64,000 bases of DNA from Acanthosepion esculentum (taxonomy: Eukaryota > Mollusca > Cephalopoda > Sepiida > Sepiidae): contig CAXIWW010000817.1 of the NCBI GenBank assembly GCA_964036315.1, forward strand, positions 9,459,501 through 9,523,500, written 5' to 3'. Below, piece after piece: positions 37,043 through 48,589 of the stretch; the stretch's first letter is position 1, and each line of letters begins with the position of its first letter. The translations under genes were made by a program, and so were the position numbers. The notes under the pieces were generated by a model. It saw nothing but the letters and a program-made list of their open reading frames with translations, searched no databases and had not been told where the DNA came from.

Positions 37043-38049
37043 TCGGGAATTTCTTACCTTATCCATAATTACAAAAGTTTTTTCGACACATTGAATAGAG
37101 TCGAGGCGAAATTCAAGCGTATGGGGTCTTGTGTTAGCTCATTTGCGGAAATTGTCATGCGGCCCTAAACTGGGAAATCAGTCATATTTCACCTGTTTAT
37201 AACTTTTTTCGAGTAAAAGAAATATTTTCAAAATGGGTATCAAATTGTTTGCAATTATTTGCTTTGTCTATGTATACAGGGATTTTTCATTTGGTCAGAA
37301 TGTAAAAAGTACAGCTTTCACCATGCGCGGTATGTCGTCTGACAATTTACAGCGTCCGAATTCCAGTGAGCACAATACGATTGCATTTGTAATTTTCTTT
37401 TTTATAGAATCCACAAAATATTGGTGTCCAATTGTCGGGAATTTCTTACCTTATCCATAATTACAAAAGTTTTTTCGACACCTTGAATAGATTCGAAGCC
37501 AAATTCAAAGGTATGGGGACTTGTGTTAGCTCATTTGCGGAAATTGTCATGCGGACCTAAACTGGGTAATCAGTCATAATTCACTTGTTCATAACTTTTT
37601 TTCCAGTAAAAGAAATATTTTCAAAATGGGTATCAAATTGTGTGCAATTATTTGGTTGGTCTATGTATACAGGGATTTTTCATTTGTTCAGATAGTAACA
37701 AGTACATCTTTCACCAGGTGCGCGGTATGTCGTCTGACAATTTACAGCGTCCGAATTCCAGTGTGCACAATAAGAATGCATTTGTAATTTTTCCTTTTTA
37801 TACAATCCACAAAATATTGCTGTCCAATTGTCGAGAATTTCTTTTCCTTATCCATAATTACAAAAGTTTTTTCGACACCTTGATTAGAGTCGAGTCGAAA
37901 TTTTTTCGACACCTTGAATAGAGTCGAGTTGTAATTCAACGGTATGGGGACTTGTGTTATCTCATTTGCGGAAATCGTAAGGCGGACCTAAACTGGGAAA
38001 TCAGTCATATTTCACTTGTTTATAACTTTTTTCCAGTAAAAGAAATATT
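37029..38049 (-). repeat. Satellite C array, minus orientation, ~2.6 units
   Basis: This is the mirror image of 17.30-19.10 kb, reading GTGTCCAATTGTCGGGAATT onward, but about 0.8 kb (two units) shorter. The units next to D and next to B correspond to the outermost units of the left array, including the 29-bp internal duplication, so the loss or gain was internal. Two units carry open frames of 75 and 93 codons that begin ATGGGTATCAAATTGT or in a nearby frame. Confidence 0.93.
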
Positions 38050-38146
38050 TTTACTATCTGAGCAAATGAAAAATCCCTGTAAATATAGACAAATCAAATA
38101 ATTGCACACAATTTGATCTACATAAATTGACCAAATGAAAAATCCC
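38050..38146 (+). repeat. Short plus-oriented satellite C stub
   Basis: This is the mirror copy of the stub at 17203-17298: TACTATCTGAGCAAATG through TCTACATAAATTGACC to AAATCCC, then straight into B at TTACAAGCAATCTCAGG. It preserves both the inner strand switch (about 38049) and the B/C boundary. Confidence 0.85.
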
Positions 38147-40763
38147 TTACAAGCAATCTCAGGCTGCTACAAAACGGCATTTCCTGGCTCTTTTGTGAAA
38201 ACTGCCTTACAAGCAATCTCAGGCTGATACAAGCCCACACCTGCTGGCTCTTCTGTGAAAACTGCGCAAAATCAATCTCAGGCTGCTACAATCCGAATAC
38301 GCCTGGCTCTTTTGTGACACCTGCCTTACAAGCAATCTCAGGCTGCTACGATCCCATTTCTCCTGGCTTTTTATAGAAAGTGCCTTACACGCAAACATAG
38401 GATTCTACGAGCCGGTTCTCCTGGGAGATTTGTGAAAATTGCCTTACAAGCAATCTCATTCTTCTACAAGCCTACACCTGCTGGCACTTTTAAGACAACT
38501 GCATTACAAGCAATCTCAGGCTGCTAAAAAATCGATCTCCTGGCTCTTTCGTGACAACTGCCTTACAAGCAACGTCAGGCTGCAGCAAGCCCAATGTTCC
38601 TGTCTTTTTTGCCAATTGCCTTACAAAATAATCCCAGGCTGCTACGAGGCGATTTCTCAAGGCTCTTTTGTGGCGACTGCCTTACAAGCAACCTCAGGCT
38701 GCTACAAGACGAATTCTACTGGCTCTTTTGTGACAACTGCCTTACAAAAATGTCAGGCTGCTCCGAGCCGACTTCTCTTGGCTCTCTTGTGTAAACTGCC
38801 TTACAAGCAATCTCAGGCTTCTACAAGCCGAATACGCCTGGCTCTTTTGTAGCAACTGCCTTACATGCAATCACAGCAGCAAGCCCAATTCTCTTGGGTT
38901 TTTGTGCCAATTTCATTACAAGCAATTCCACGCAGCTACGAGCCCGTTTACCCTGGCTTTACACGCAATCACAGGCTTCTACAAACTTACACCTGCTGAC
39001 TCTTTTTTGACAACTCCCTTACAAGCAATCTCCCGCTGCTATCGGCCCACTTCTCCGGGCTATTTGTGAAAACTGTCTTAAAAAGGATCTCAGGCTGCTA
39101 CAAGCCGATTTCTCCTGCCTCTTTTGCAGCAACTGCCTTACAAGCAATCTCAGTCTGCAACAACCCGGATTCTCCTGGCTCTTTTGTGAAAACTGCCTTA
39201 CAAGCAATGTCAGACTGCTACGAGCCAACTTCTCTTGGCTATTTTGTGAAAACTGCCTTTCAAGCAATCTCAGGCTGCTACAAACCCACATCTCTTGTAT
39301 CTTTTGTGAAAACTGCTAACAAGCAATCTCAGCCTGCTACAAGCCGAATTGGCCGCTACAAATCGACATATACTGGCTCTTTTGTTACAAATGCCTTACA
39401 ACCTATCCCAGGCTGCTACGAACCGATTTCTCCTGGCTCATTTGTGGCATCTGCCTTACAAGCATTCTCAGGCTGCAGCAATATGAATTCTCCTGGCTTT
39501 TTGTGCGAATTGCCTTACAAGCAATCTCAACGGCAACGAGCGGATTTCTCCTGGCGCTTTTGTGGCAACTGCCTTACAAGAAATCTCAGGCTGCTAAGAG
39601 CCGAATTCTCCTGGCGCTTTTATGACAACTGCCTTACAATAAATATCAGGCTGCTACGAGCCGACTTCTGTTGGCTCTTTTGTGAAAACTGCCTTGCAAG
39701 TAATCTCCGGCTGCTACAAGCCGAATTCTCCTGGCGCTTTTGTGACAACTGCCTTACAAGCAATGTCAGGCAGCTACAAGCCGACTTCACTTGGCTCTTT
39801 TGTGAAAACTGCCTTACAAGTAATATCAGGCCGCTACAAATCGACATCTCCTGTCTCTTTTGTGACAACTGCTTTACACGCAATCTCAGTCTTCCGCCAG
39901 GACAGTTCTCCTGACTTTTTGTGCCAATTGCCTTAAAAGCAATCCCAGGCGGCTACTTGCCGATATATCCTGGCTCTTTTGTGGTAACTGCCTTACAAGC
40001 AATCTCAGGCTGCTACAAGCCGAATACGCCTGGCTCTTTTGTGAAACTGCCTTGCAAGCAATCTCAGGCCGCTACAAATCGACATCTCCTGTCTCTTTTG
40101 TGACAACTGCCTTACAAGCAATCTCAGGCTGCCGCAGGGCAGTTCTCCTGACTTTTTGTGCCAATTGCCTTAAAAGCAATCCCAGGCGGCTACGTGCCGA
40201 TATCTCCTGGCTCTTTTGTGGTAACTGCCTTACAAGCAATCTCAGGCTGCTATAAGCCAAATTCTCCTGGATCTATTGTGACAACTGCCTTAAAAGCAAT
40301 CTCAGTCTACAGCAAGCCGAATTCTCCTGGCTCTTTTGTGCAAATTGCCTTACAACTTTTGTGGCAACTGCCTTACATGCAATCTCAGGCGTCTACGAGC
40401 CTACTTATCTTGTCTCTTTTGTGAAAACTGCTTTAAATGCAATCTCAGTTCGCTACAAATCGACATATCCTGGCTCTTTTGTGTCAACTGCCTTACAAGC
40501 AATCTCAAGCTGTCGCTAGTACAATTCTCCTGACTTAATGTGCCAATTGCCTTAAAAGCAATCCCAGGCGGCTACGAACCGATTTCTCCTGGCTCATTTG
40601 TGGCAACTGCCTTACAAGCAATCCCAGGCATCTACGAGCCGACTTCTCTTGTCTCTTTTGTGAAAACGGCCTTAAAAGCAATCTCAGGCTGCTACAAAAC
40701 GACATCACCTGTCTCTTTTCTCTTAAAACAGACTTACAATCAATCTCAGGTTTTCCGCTAGTC
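38147..40763 (+). repeat. Satellite B block, plus orientation, right arm
   Basis: This block holds about 44 units of B. The part nearest C matches 17202 leftwards only for about 170 bp; the rest has no counterpart in the shorter left arm. Instead, most of this block is an inverted copy of 49.5-52.18 kb. Shared rare variants include CCTACACCTGCTGGC, CGATTTCTCAAGGCTC, AATTGGCCGCTACAAATCG and the repeated CCCAGGCGGCTAC units. The longest open frame (39066-39914, 282 codons) is built of 20-residue repeats. Confidence 0.92.
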
Positions 40764-40775
40764 TGCTTGTAATGC
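40755..40775. other. Strand switch inside satellite B, right arm
   Basis: Plus-oriented B degenerates at CTCAGGTTTTCCGCTAGTC and continues as minus-oriented B from TGCTTGTAATGCAATTGG. It is not at the same position as the switch in the left arm. Within the first 70 bp after it, a unit is cut short (GCAGCCTGAGCCCTGAAAGG), showing further local damage. Confidence 0.85.
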
Positions 40776-43185
40776 AATTGGCACAAAAAGCTAAGAGAAT
40801 TGGGATTGCTGCAGCCTGAGCCCTGAAAGGGCGAGGAGAAATCGGCTCGTAGCATCCTCGGATTGCATGTAAGGCAATTCGCACAAAAAGCCAGGATAAT
40901 TCTTATTGCTGCAGCCTGAGAATGCTTGTAAGGCAGATGCCACAAATGAAAGAGGAGAAATCGCTTCGTAGCAGCCTGGGATTTCTTGTAAGGCAATTAT
41001 CACAACATTTTAGGAGAATTAGACTAGCGGCAGCCTGAGATTGCTTGTAAGGCAGTTGTCACAAAAGCGCCAGTAGAATTCGGCTTGTAGCAGCCTGAGA
41101 TTACTTGTAAGGCAGTTTTCACATAAGAGCCAAGAGAAGTCGGCTCGTAGCCGCATGACATTGCTTGTAAGGCAGTTGTCACAAAAGCGCCAGGAGAATT
41201 CGGCTTGAAGCAGCATGAGATTTCTTGTAAGGCAATTGGCACAAAATAGCCAGGAGAATTGGGATTGCTGCTGCCAGAGATTGCTTTTAAGGCAGTTGTC
41301 ACAATAGAACCAGGAGAATTCGGCTTGTAGCATCCTGAGATTGCTTGTAAGGCAGTTGTCACAAAAGAGACAGGAGATGTCGTTTTGTAGCAGCCTGATA
41401 TTATTTGTAAGGCAGTTTTCACAAAAGAGCCAAGAGAAATCGGCTCGTAGCCCCCTGGGATTGCTTGTAAGGCAATTCGCACAAAAAGCCAGAAGAATTC
41501 ATATTGCTGCAGCCTGAGAATGCTTGTAAGGCAGATGCCACAAATGAGCCAGGAGAAATCGGTTCGTAGCAGCCTGGGATTGCTGTAAGGCAATTGGCAC
41601 AAAAAGTCAGCAGAATTTTACTAGCGACAGCTTGAGATTGCTTGTAAGACAGTTTTCAAAAAGAGTCAAGATATGTCGTTTTGTAGCGGCCTGAGATTGC
41701 TTGTAAGGCAGTTTCACAAAAGAGCCAGGAGAATTCGGCTTGCAGCAACCTGAGATTGCTTGTAAAGCAGTTGCCACAAATGAGCCAGGAGAATTCGGCT
41801 CGTAGCCGCGTGGAATTGCTTGTAAGGCAATTGGCACAAAAAGCTAGGAGTATTGGGATTGCTGCAGCCTGAGATTGCTTGTAAGGCAGTTGTCACAATA
41901 GAACCAGGAGAATTCGGCTTGTAGTAGCCTGAGATTGCTTGTAAGGCAGTTACCGCAAAAGAGCCAGAAGACATCGGCACGTAGCCGCCTGGGATTGCTT
42001 TTTCGGCAATTGGCACAAAAAGTCAGGAGAACAGTCCGGGCGGCAGACTGAGATTGTTTGTAAGGCAGTTGCCACAAAGAGCCAGGAGATGTCGATTTGT
42101 AGCAGCCTGGGATTGCTTGTAAGACAATTTGCACAAAAGATCCAGGAGAATTCGTCTTGCAGCAGCCTGAGATTGCTTGTAAGGCTGTTGTCACAAAAGA
42201 GACAGGAGATGTCGATTTGTAGCCGCCTGAGATTGCTTGTAAGGCAGTTTCACAAAAGAGCCAGGCGTATTCGGCTTGTAGCAGGCTGAGATTGATTGTA
42301 AGGCATTTTTAAAAAAAGAGACAGGAGATGTCGTTTTGTAGCAGCCTGAGATTTCTCATAAAGCAGTTTTCACAAAAGCGACAAGAGAAGTCGGCTCGTA
42401 GACGCCTGGGATTGCTTGTAAGGCAATTTGCGCAAAAGAGCCAGGAGAATTCCGCATGCATCAGCCAGAGATTGCTTGTAAGGCAGTTGCCACAAATGAG
42501 CCAGGAGAAATCGGCTTGTAGCCGCCTGGGATTGCTTGTAAGGCAATTGGCACAAAAAGCTAGGAGAACTGGGATTGCTGCAGCCTGAGATTACTTGTAA
42601 GGCTGTTGTCACAATAGAACCAGGAGAATTCGGCTTGTAGCAGCCTGAGATTGCTTGTAAGGCAGTTACCACAAAAGAGCCAGGAGAAATCGGCACGTAG
42701 ACGCCTGGGATTGCTTTTAAGTCAATTGGCATAAAAAGCCAGGAGAACTGTCCTGGCGGCAGTCTGAAATTGCTTGTAAGGCAGTTGTCACAAAAGCGCC
42801 AGAAGAATTCGGCTTGTAGCAGCCTGAGATTACTTGTAAGGCAGTTTTCACATAAGAGCCAAGAGAAGTCGGCTCGTAGCCGCATGACATTGCTTGTAAG
42901 GCAGTTGTCACAAAAGCGCCAGGAGAATTCGGCTTGAAGCAGCATGAGATTTCTTGTAAGGCAGTTGCCACAAAAGAGCCAGGAGATGTCGATTTGTATC
43001 AGCCTGGGATTGCTTGTAAGGCAATTTGCACAAAAGAGCCGGGAGAATTCGTCTTGCAGCAGCTTGAGATTGCTTGTAAGGCAGTTGTCACAAAAGAGAC
43101 AGGAGATGTCGACTTGTAGCGGCCTGAGATTGCTTGCAAGGCAGTTTCACAAAAGAGCCAGGCGTATTCGGCTTGTAGCAGCCTG
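40764..43185 (-). repeat. Satellite B block, minus orientation, right arm
   Basis: This block holds about 40 units of B. Its right-hand 1.4 kb (about 41770-43185) is the reverse complement of 15242-16537, unit for unit, apart from about two extra units near 42960-43080. Variants GCATGCATCAGCC, ACGTAGACGCC, CTTGAAGCAGCATGAG and TCGTAGCCGCATGAC recur in the same order. The series CTTGAAGCAGCATGAG / TCGTAGCCGCATGAC also occurs a second time at about 41130-41240, a direct duplication inside the block. Confidence 0.92.
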
Positions 43186-43200
43186 TCTCCTGGGTGGGGG
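43175..43200. other. B/A satellite junction, right copy
   Basis: B ends GCTTGTAGCAGCCTG and A begins TCTCCTGGGTGGGG. It is the reverse complement of the join at 15241, with matching flanks for more than 60 bp on the B side. Confidence 0.9.
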
Positions 43201-46200
43201 GTCGTCCGCATGGGAATTTCTGGGACTGGGGGTCGTTTGCTTCGGCCTTTCTGGGTCTGTCTCCTTGGTGGGGGTCGTCTGAGTGGGACTTTCTGGGTCT
43301 GGGGGTCGTCTGCGTGGGACATTCTGGTACTATCTCTTGGGTCGGGGCTCGTTTGCATGGGACTTTCTTGGACTGGAGGTCGTCTGCGTGGGACTTTCTT
43401 GGACAGTCTCCTGGGTGGGGGCTCCTCTGCATGGGACTTTCTGGGACTGGGGGTCGTCTGAGTCTGACTTTCTGGGATTGTCTCCTGGGTGGGGGTCGTC
43501 TGTTTGGGTCTTTCTGGGACTGTCTCCTGGGTGGGGGATCGTCTGCGTGGGACTTTCTGGGACTGGGGGACGTCTGCGTGGGACTTTCTGGGAGTGTCTC
43601 CTGCGTGGGACATTCTGGGACTGTCTCCTGGGTGGGTGTTCGTCTGCGTTGGATTTTCTTGGACTGGGGGTCGTCTGCGTGGGACTTTCTGGGACTGTCT
43701 CCTGGGTGGGTGTCTTCTGCGTGGGATTTTTGGGACTGTCTCCTTGGTGAGGGTCGTCTGGGTGGGACTTTCTTGGACTGGGGGCTCTTCTGCGTGGGAC
43801 ATTCTGGGACTGTCTCCTGGGTGGGGGGTCGTCTGCGTGGGACTTTCTGGGACTGTCTCCTGGGTGGGTGTTCTTCTGCGTGGCACTTTATGTGACTGGG
43901 GGTCGTCTGCGTGGGTCTTGCTGGGACTGTCTCCTGTCTGGGGGTCGTCTGTGTGGGACTTTCTTCGACTGGGGCTCGACTGCGTTGGACTTTCTGGGAC
44001 TGTCTCCTGGGTGGGGGTCGTCTGCTTGGGATATCATGGACTGTCTCCTGGGTGGGGTGTCGTCGGCATGGGACTTTCTGTGACTCGGGGTCGTCTGCGT
44101 GGGTCTTTCTTGCACTCTCTCCTGGGTGGGCGGTCTTCTGCGTGGGACTTTCTGGGACTGTCTCCTGGGTGGGGAGTCGTCTGCGTGGGACTTTCTGGGA
44201 CTGGGGGTCGTCTGCGTCGGTCTTTCTGGGACTGTCTCCTGGGAGGTGTTTCGTCTGCGTGGGACTTTCTGGGACTGTCTCCTTGGTGGGGGGGTGTCGT
44301 CTGCGTGGGACTTTCTGGGACTGTCTCCTGGGTGGGGGGTCGTCTGCATGGGATTTTCTGGGACTGTCTCCTGGGAGGTGTTTCGTCTGCGTGGGACTTT
44401 CTGGGGCTGTCTCCTTGGTGGGGAGGGGTCGTCTGCATGGGTCTTTCTGGGACAGTCTCCTGGGTGCGGTGTCGTCTGCGTGGGACTTTGTGGGAATGGG
44501 GGTCGTCTGCGTTGGAATTTCTGGGACAGGGGGTCGTCTGCGTGGGTCCTTCTGGGACTCTCTCCTCGGTGGGTGGTCTTCTGCGTGGGACTTTCTGGGA
44601 CAGTGGTTCGTCTGCGTGGGTCTGTCTGGGACAGTCTCCTGGGTGGGGGTCGTCTGCATGGGACTTCCTGGGACGGGGGGTCGTCTGCGTGGGACTTTCT
44701 GGGACTGTCTCCTTGGTGAGGGTCGTCTGGGTGGGACTTTCTTGGACTGGGGGCTCGTCTGCGTGGGACATTCTGGGACTGTCTCCTGGGTGGGTGTTCT
44801 TCTGCGTGGCACTTTCTGTGACTGGGGGTCGTCTGCGTGGGTCTTGCTGGGACTGTCTCCTGTCTGGGGGTCATCTGCGTGGGACTTTCTTCGACTGGGG
44901 CTCGTCTGCGTTGGACTTTCTGGGACTGTCTCCTGGGTGGGGGTCGTCTGCTTGGGATATCTGGGACTGTCTCCTGGGTGGGGTGTCGTCGGCATGGGAC
45001 TTTCTGTGACTCGGGGTCGTCTGCGTGGGTCTTTCTTAGACTCTCTCCTGGGTGGGCGGTCTTCTGCGTGGGACTTTCTGGGACTGTCTCCTGGGTGGGG
45101 AGTCGTCTTCGTGGGACTTTCTGGGACTGGGGGTCGTCTGCGTGGGTCTGTCTGGGACAGTCTCCTGGGTGCGGTGTCGTCTGCGTGGGACTTTGTGGGA
45201 CTGGGGGTTGTCTGCGTGGGACTTTCTGGGACTGGGGGTCGTCTGCGTGGGACTTTCTGGGACAGTCTCCTGGGTGGGGGGTCGTCTTTTTGGGACTTTC
45301 TGGGACTGGCTTCTGGGTGGGGGGCACGTATGCGTGAGATTTTCTGTGACTGGGGGTCGTCTGCGTGGGACTTTCTGGGACTGTCTCCTGGGTGGGGGGC
45401 CGTCTGCGTGGGACTTTCTGGGACTGTTTCCTGGGTGGGGACTCGTCTGCGTGGGACTTTCTGGGACAGTGGGTCGTCTGCGTGGGTCTGTCTCGGACAG
45501 TCTCCTGGGTGCGGTGTCGTCTGCGTGGGACTTTGTGGGACTGGGGGTTGTCTGCGTGGGACTTTATGGGACTGGGGTCGTCTGCGTGGGACATTCTGGG
45601 ACTGGGGGCCTTCTGCGTGGGACTTTCTGGGAGTGGGGTCGTCTGCGTGGGACTTTCTGGGACTGTCTCCTGGGTGGGGGGTCGTCTGTTTTGGACTTTC
45701 TGAGAACTGTCTCCTGTGTGTTGTGTCATCTGCGTGGGACTTTCTGGGACTGGGGGTCTTCTGCGTGTGACTTTCTGTGAATCTGGGTCGTCTACGTGGG
45801 ACATTCTTGGACTGTCTCCTGTGTGGGGGTCGTCTGCTTGGGACTTTCTGGGACTGTCTCCTGGGTGGGGGGTCATCTGCATGGGACTTTCTGGGACTGG
45901 GGGTCGTCTGCGTGGGACTTTCTGGGACTGGGGTCTTCTGCGTGTGTCTTTGTCGGACTGGGGGTCGTCTGCGTGGGACTTTCTGGGACTGGGGGCCGTC
46001 TGCGTGGGACTTTCTGGGACTGTCTCCTAGGACTGTGGGTCGTCTGCGTTGGACTTCCTGGGACTGGGGGTCGTCTGCGTTGGACTTTCTGGGACAGTCT
46101 CCTGGGTGGGGGCTCGTCTGCGTGGGACTTTCTGGGACTGTCTCCTGGTTGGGGGGTCGTCTTTGGGACTTTCTGGGACTGGGGGTCGTCTGCGTCGGTC

Positions 46201-47698
46201 CTTCTGGGACTGTCTCCTGGGTGGTGGGTCGTCTGCGTGGGACTTTCTTGGACTGGAGGTCGTCTGCGTGGGACTTTCTGGGACAAGGGTGTCGTCTGCG
46301 TGGGACTTTCAGGGACTGGGGATCGTCTGCGTGGGATTTCTGGGACTGGGGGTCGTCTCCGTGGGACTTTCTGGGAATGGGGTCGTCTGTGTGGGACATT
46401 CTGTGATTGGGGGCCGTCTACGTGGGACTTTCGGGAAGTGGGGTCGTCTGCATGGGATTTTCTTGGACTGTCTCCTGGGTGGGGTCTCGTCTGCGTTGGA
46501 CATTCTGGGACTCTCTCCTGTGTGGGGGGTCGTCTGTTATGGACTTTCTGGGAATGTCTCCTGGGTGGGGGTCTTCTGCATGGGAATTTCTTAGACTGGG
46601 GGTCGTCTGCGTGGGACATTCTGGGACTGTCTCCTGGCTGTGGGGCACGTCTGCGTGGGATTTTCTGTGACTGAGGGTCGTCTGCGTGGGATTTTCTGGG
46701 ACTGGGGTTCGTCTGTGTGGGACTTTCTGAGACTGGGGTCGTCTGCGTGGGACTTTCGGGGAGTGGGGGTCGTCTTTGTGGGACTTTCTGGGACTGTCAC
46801 CTGGGTGGGGGGTCTTCTGTTTGGGACATTCTGAGAACTGTCTCCTGGTTGGGGTGTCGTCTGCGTGGGACTTTCTGGGACTGGGGTTCGTCTGCGTGGG
46901 ACTTTCTGGGACTGTCTCCTTGGTCGGGGGTCGTCTGCGTGGGACTTTCTGGGACTGTCTCCTGGGTGGGGGTCGTCTGCATGGGACTTTCTGGGACTGG
47001 GGGTCTTCTGCGTTGACTTTTTGGGACTGGGTGACGTCTGCGTGGGACTTTCTGGGACTGTCTCCTGGGTGGGGGGTCGTCTGCGTGGGACTTTCTGGGA
47101 CTGGGGGTCTTCTGCGTGGGACTTTCTGGGACTGTCTCCTGGGTGGGGGGTCGTCTGCGTGGGACTTTCTGGGATTAGGGGTCGTCTGCGTGGGACTTTC
47201 TGGGACTGGCGGTCGTCTGCGTGGGACTTTCTGGGACTGTCTTCTGGGTGGGGGTCGTCTGCGTGGGACTTTCTGGGACTGGGGGTCGTCTGCGTGGGAC
47301 TTTCTGGGACAGTCTCCTGGGTGCGGTGTCGTCTGCGTGGAACTTTCTGGGACTGGGGGTCGTCTGCGTGGGACTTTCTGGGTCTGTCTCCTGGGTGAGG
47401 GGTCATCTGCGTGGGACTTTCTGGGTCTGTCCCCTGGGTGGGAGGTCTTCTGCGTGGGACTTTCTTGGACTGGGGGTCGTCTGCTTGGGACTTTCTGTGA
47501 CTGTCTCCTTGGTGGGAGGGTCGTCTGCGTTGGATATATGGGACTGTCTTCTGGGTGGGGGGGTCGTCTGCGGTTGACTTTCTGGGACTGGGGGTCGTCT
47601 GCGTGGGACTTTCTGGGACTGGGGGTCGTCTGCGTGGGACTTTCTGGGACTTGGATTCGTCTGAGTGGGTCTTTCTGGGACTGTCTTCTGGGTGGGGC
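43186..47698 (+). repeat. Satellite A block, G-rich strand forward, right arm
   Basis: This is about 4.5 kb of the A minisatellite, all in one orientation. About 43186-45815 is the mirror of about 12880-15241; shared variants include TGTGTTGTGTCATC, GGGGGGCACGTATGCG, GGGAGGTGTTTCGTC and GGCATGGGACTTTCTGTGAC. Further right, about 45.90-46.06 and 46.19-46.35 kb mirror about 1.61-1.72 and 3.09-3.24 kb. The last kilobase is more homogeneous and I could not place it. An open frame of 1,103 codons on the minus strand (43088-46399) crosses from A into B and is a composition artefact. Confidence 0.95.
44215..44440 (+). repeat. Short tandem duplication in A (~130 bp)
   Basis: The unit with CTCCTGGGAGGTGTTTCGTC followed by CTCCTTGGTGGGG occurs near 44236 and again near 44367, with the intervening CTCCTGGGTGGGGGGTCGTC units also shared. 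A related pair in reverse complement lies at about 13.98-14.17 kb. Confidence 0.7.
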
Positions 47699-47710
47699 TT
47701 CACACAAGAG
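47688..47710. other. A/B satellite junction, third series
   Basis: A ends CTTCTGGGTGGGGC and B starts TTCACACAAGAGCTAGG. It joins a different phase of both repeats from the pair at 15241 and 43185, so it is an independent fusion. Confidence 0.85.
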
Positions 47711-48589
47711 CTAGGCCTATTCGGCTTGTAGCAGGCTGAGATTGCTTGTAAGGCAGTTTTGAAAAAAAGAGACAGGAGATGTCGTTTTGTAGCAGCCTAG
47801 ATTGCTTTGAAGGCAGTTTTCACAAAAGAGCCAGGCGTATTCGGCTTGTAGTTGCCTGAGATTGCTTGTAAGGCAGTTGTCACAAAAGAGTCAGGAGAAG
47901 TCGGCTCGTAGCAGCCTGATATTGCTTGTAAGGCAGTTGCCACAAAAGAGCCAGGAGAAATTGGCTTGTCGCCGCCTGGGATTGCTTGTAAGGCAATTCG
48001 CACAAAAAGCCAGGAGAATTCATAATGCTGCAGCCTGAGAATGCTTGTAAGGCAGATGCCACAGATGAGCCTGGGGAAATCGGTTCGTAGCAACCTGAGA
48101 TTGCTTGTATGGCAGTTGTCACAATAGAGCCAGGAGAATTCGTCTTGTAGCAGCCTGAGATTGCTTGTAAGGCAGTTACCACAAAAGAACCAGCAGAAAT
48201 CGGCACTTAGCCGCCTGGGATTGCTCTTAAGGCAATTGGCACAAAAAGTCAGGAGAATTGTGCTGGCGGAAGCCTGACATTGCTTGTAAGGCAGTTGTCA
48301 CAAAAGAGAAAGGAGACATCGATACGTGGCGGCCTGAGATTTCTTGCAAGGCAGTTTCACAATAATTGCCAGGCGTATTCGGCTTTTAGCAGCCTGATAT
48401 TACTTGTAACGCAGTTTTCACAAAAGAACCAAGAGAAGTCGGCTCGTAGCAGCCTGACATTGCTTGTAAGGCAGTTGTCACAAAAGCGCGAGGAGAAACC
48501 GACTTGTAGCAGCCTGAGATTTCTTGTAAGGCAGCTGTCACAAAAGAGCCAGGCGTATTCGGCTTGTAGCAGCCTGAGATTGCTTGTAA

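Noticed and set aside
39066..39914. 282-codon frame with 20-residue repeats in B as a repeat protein
   Set aside because: All three frames of the same strand are open with equally regular 20-residue repeats, as expected of a 60-bp stop-free unit. The frame ends wherever a unit has an indel.
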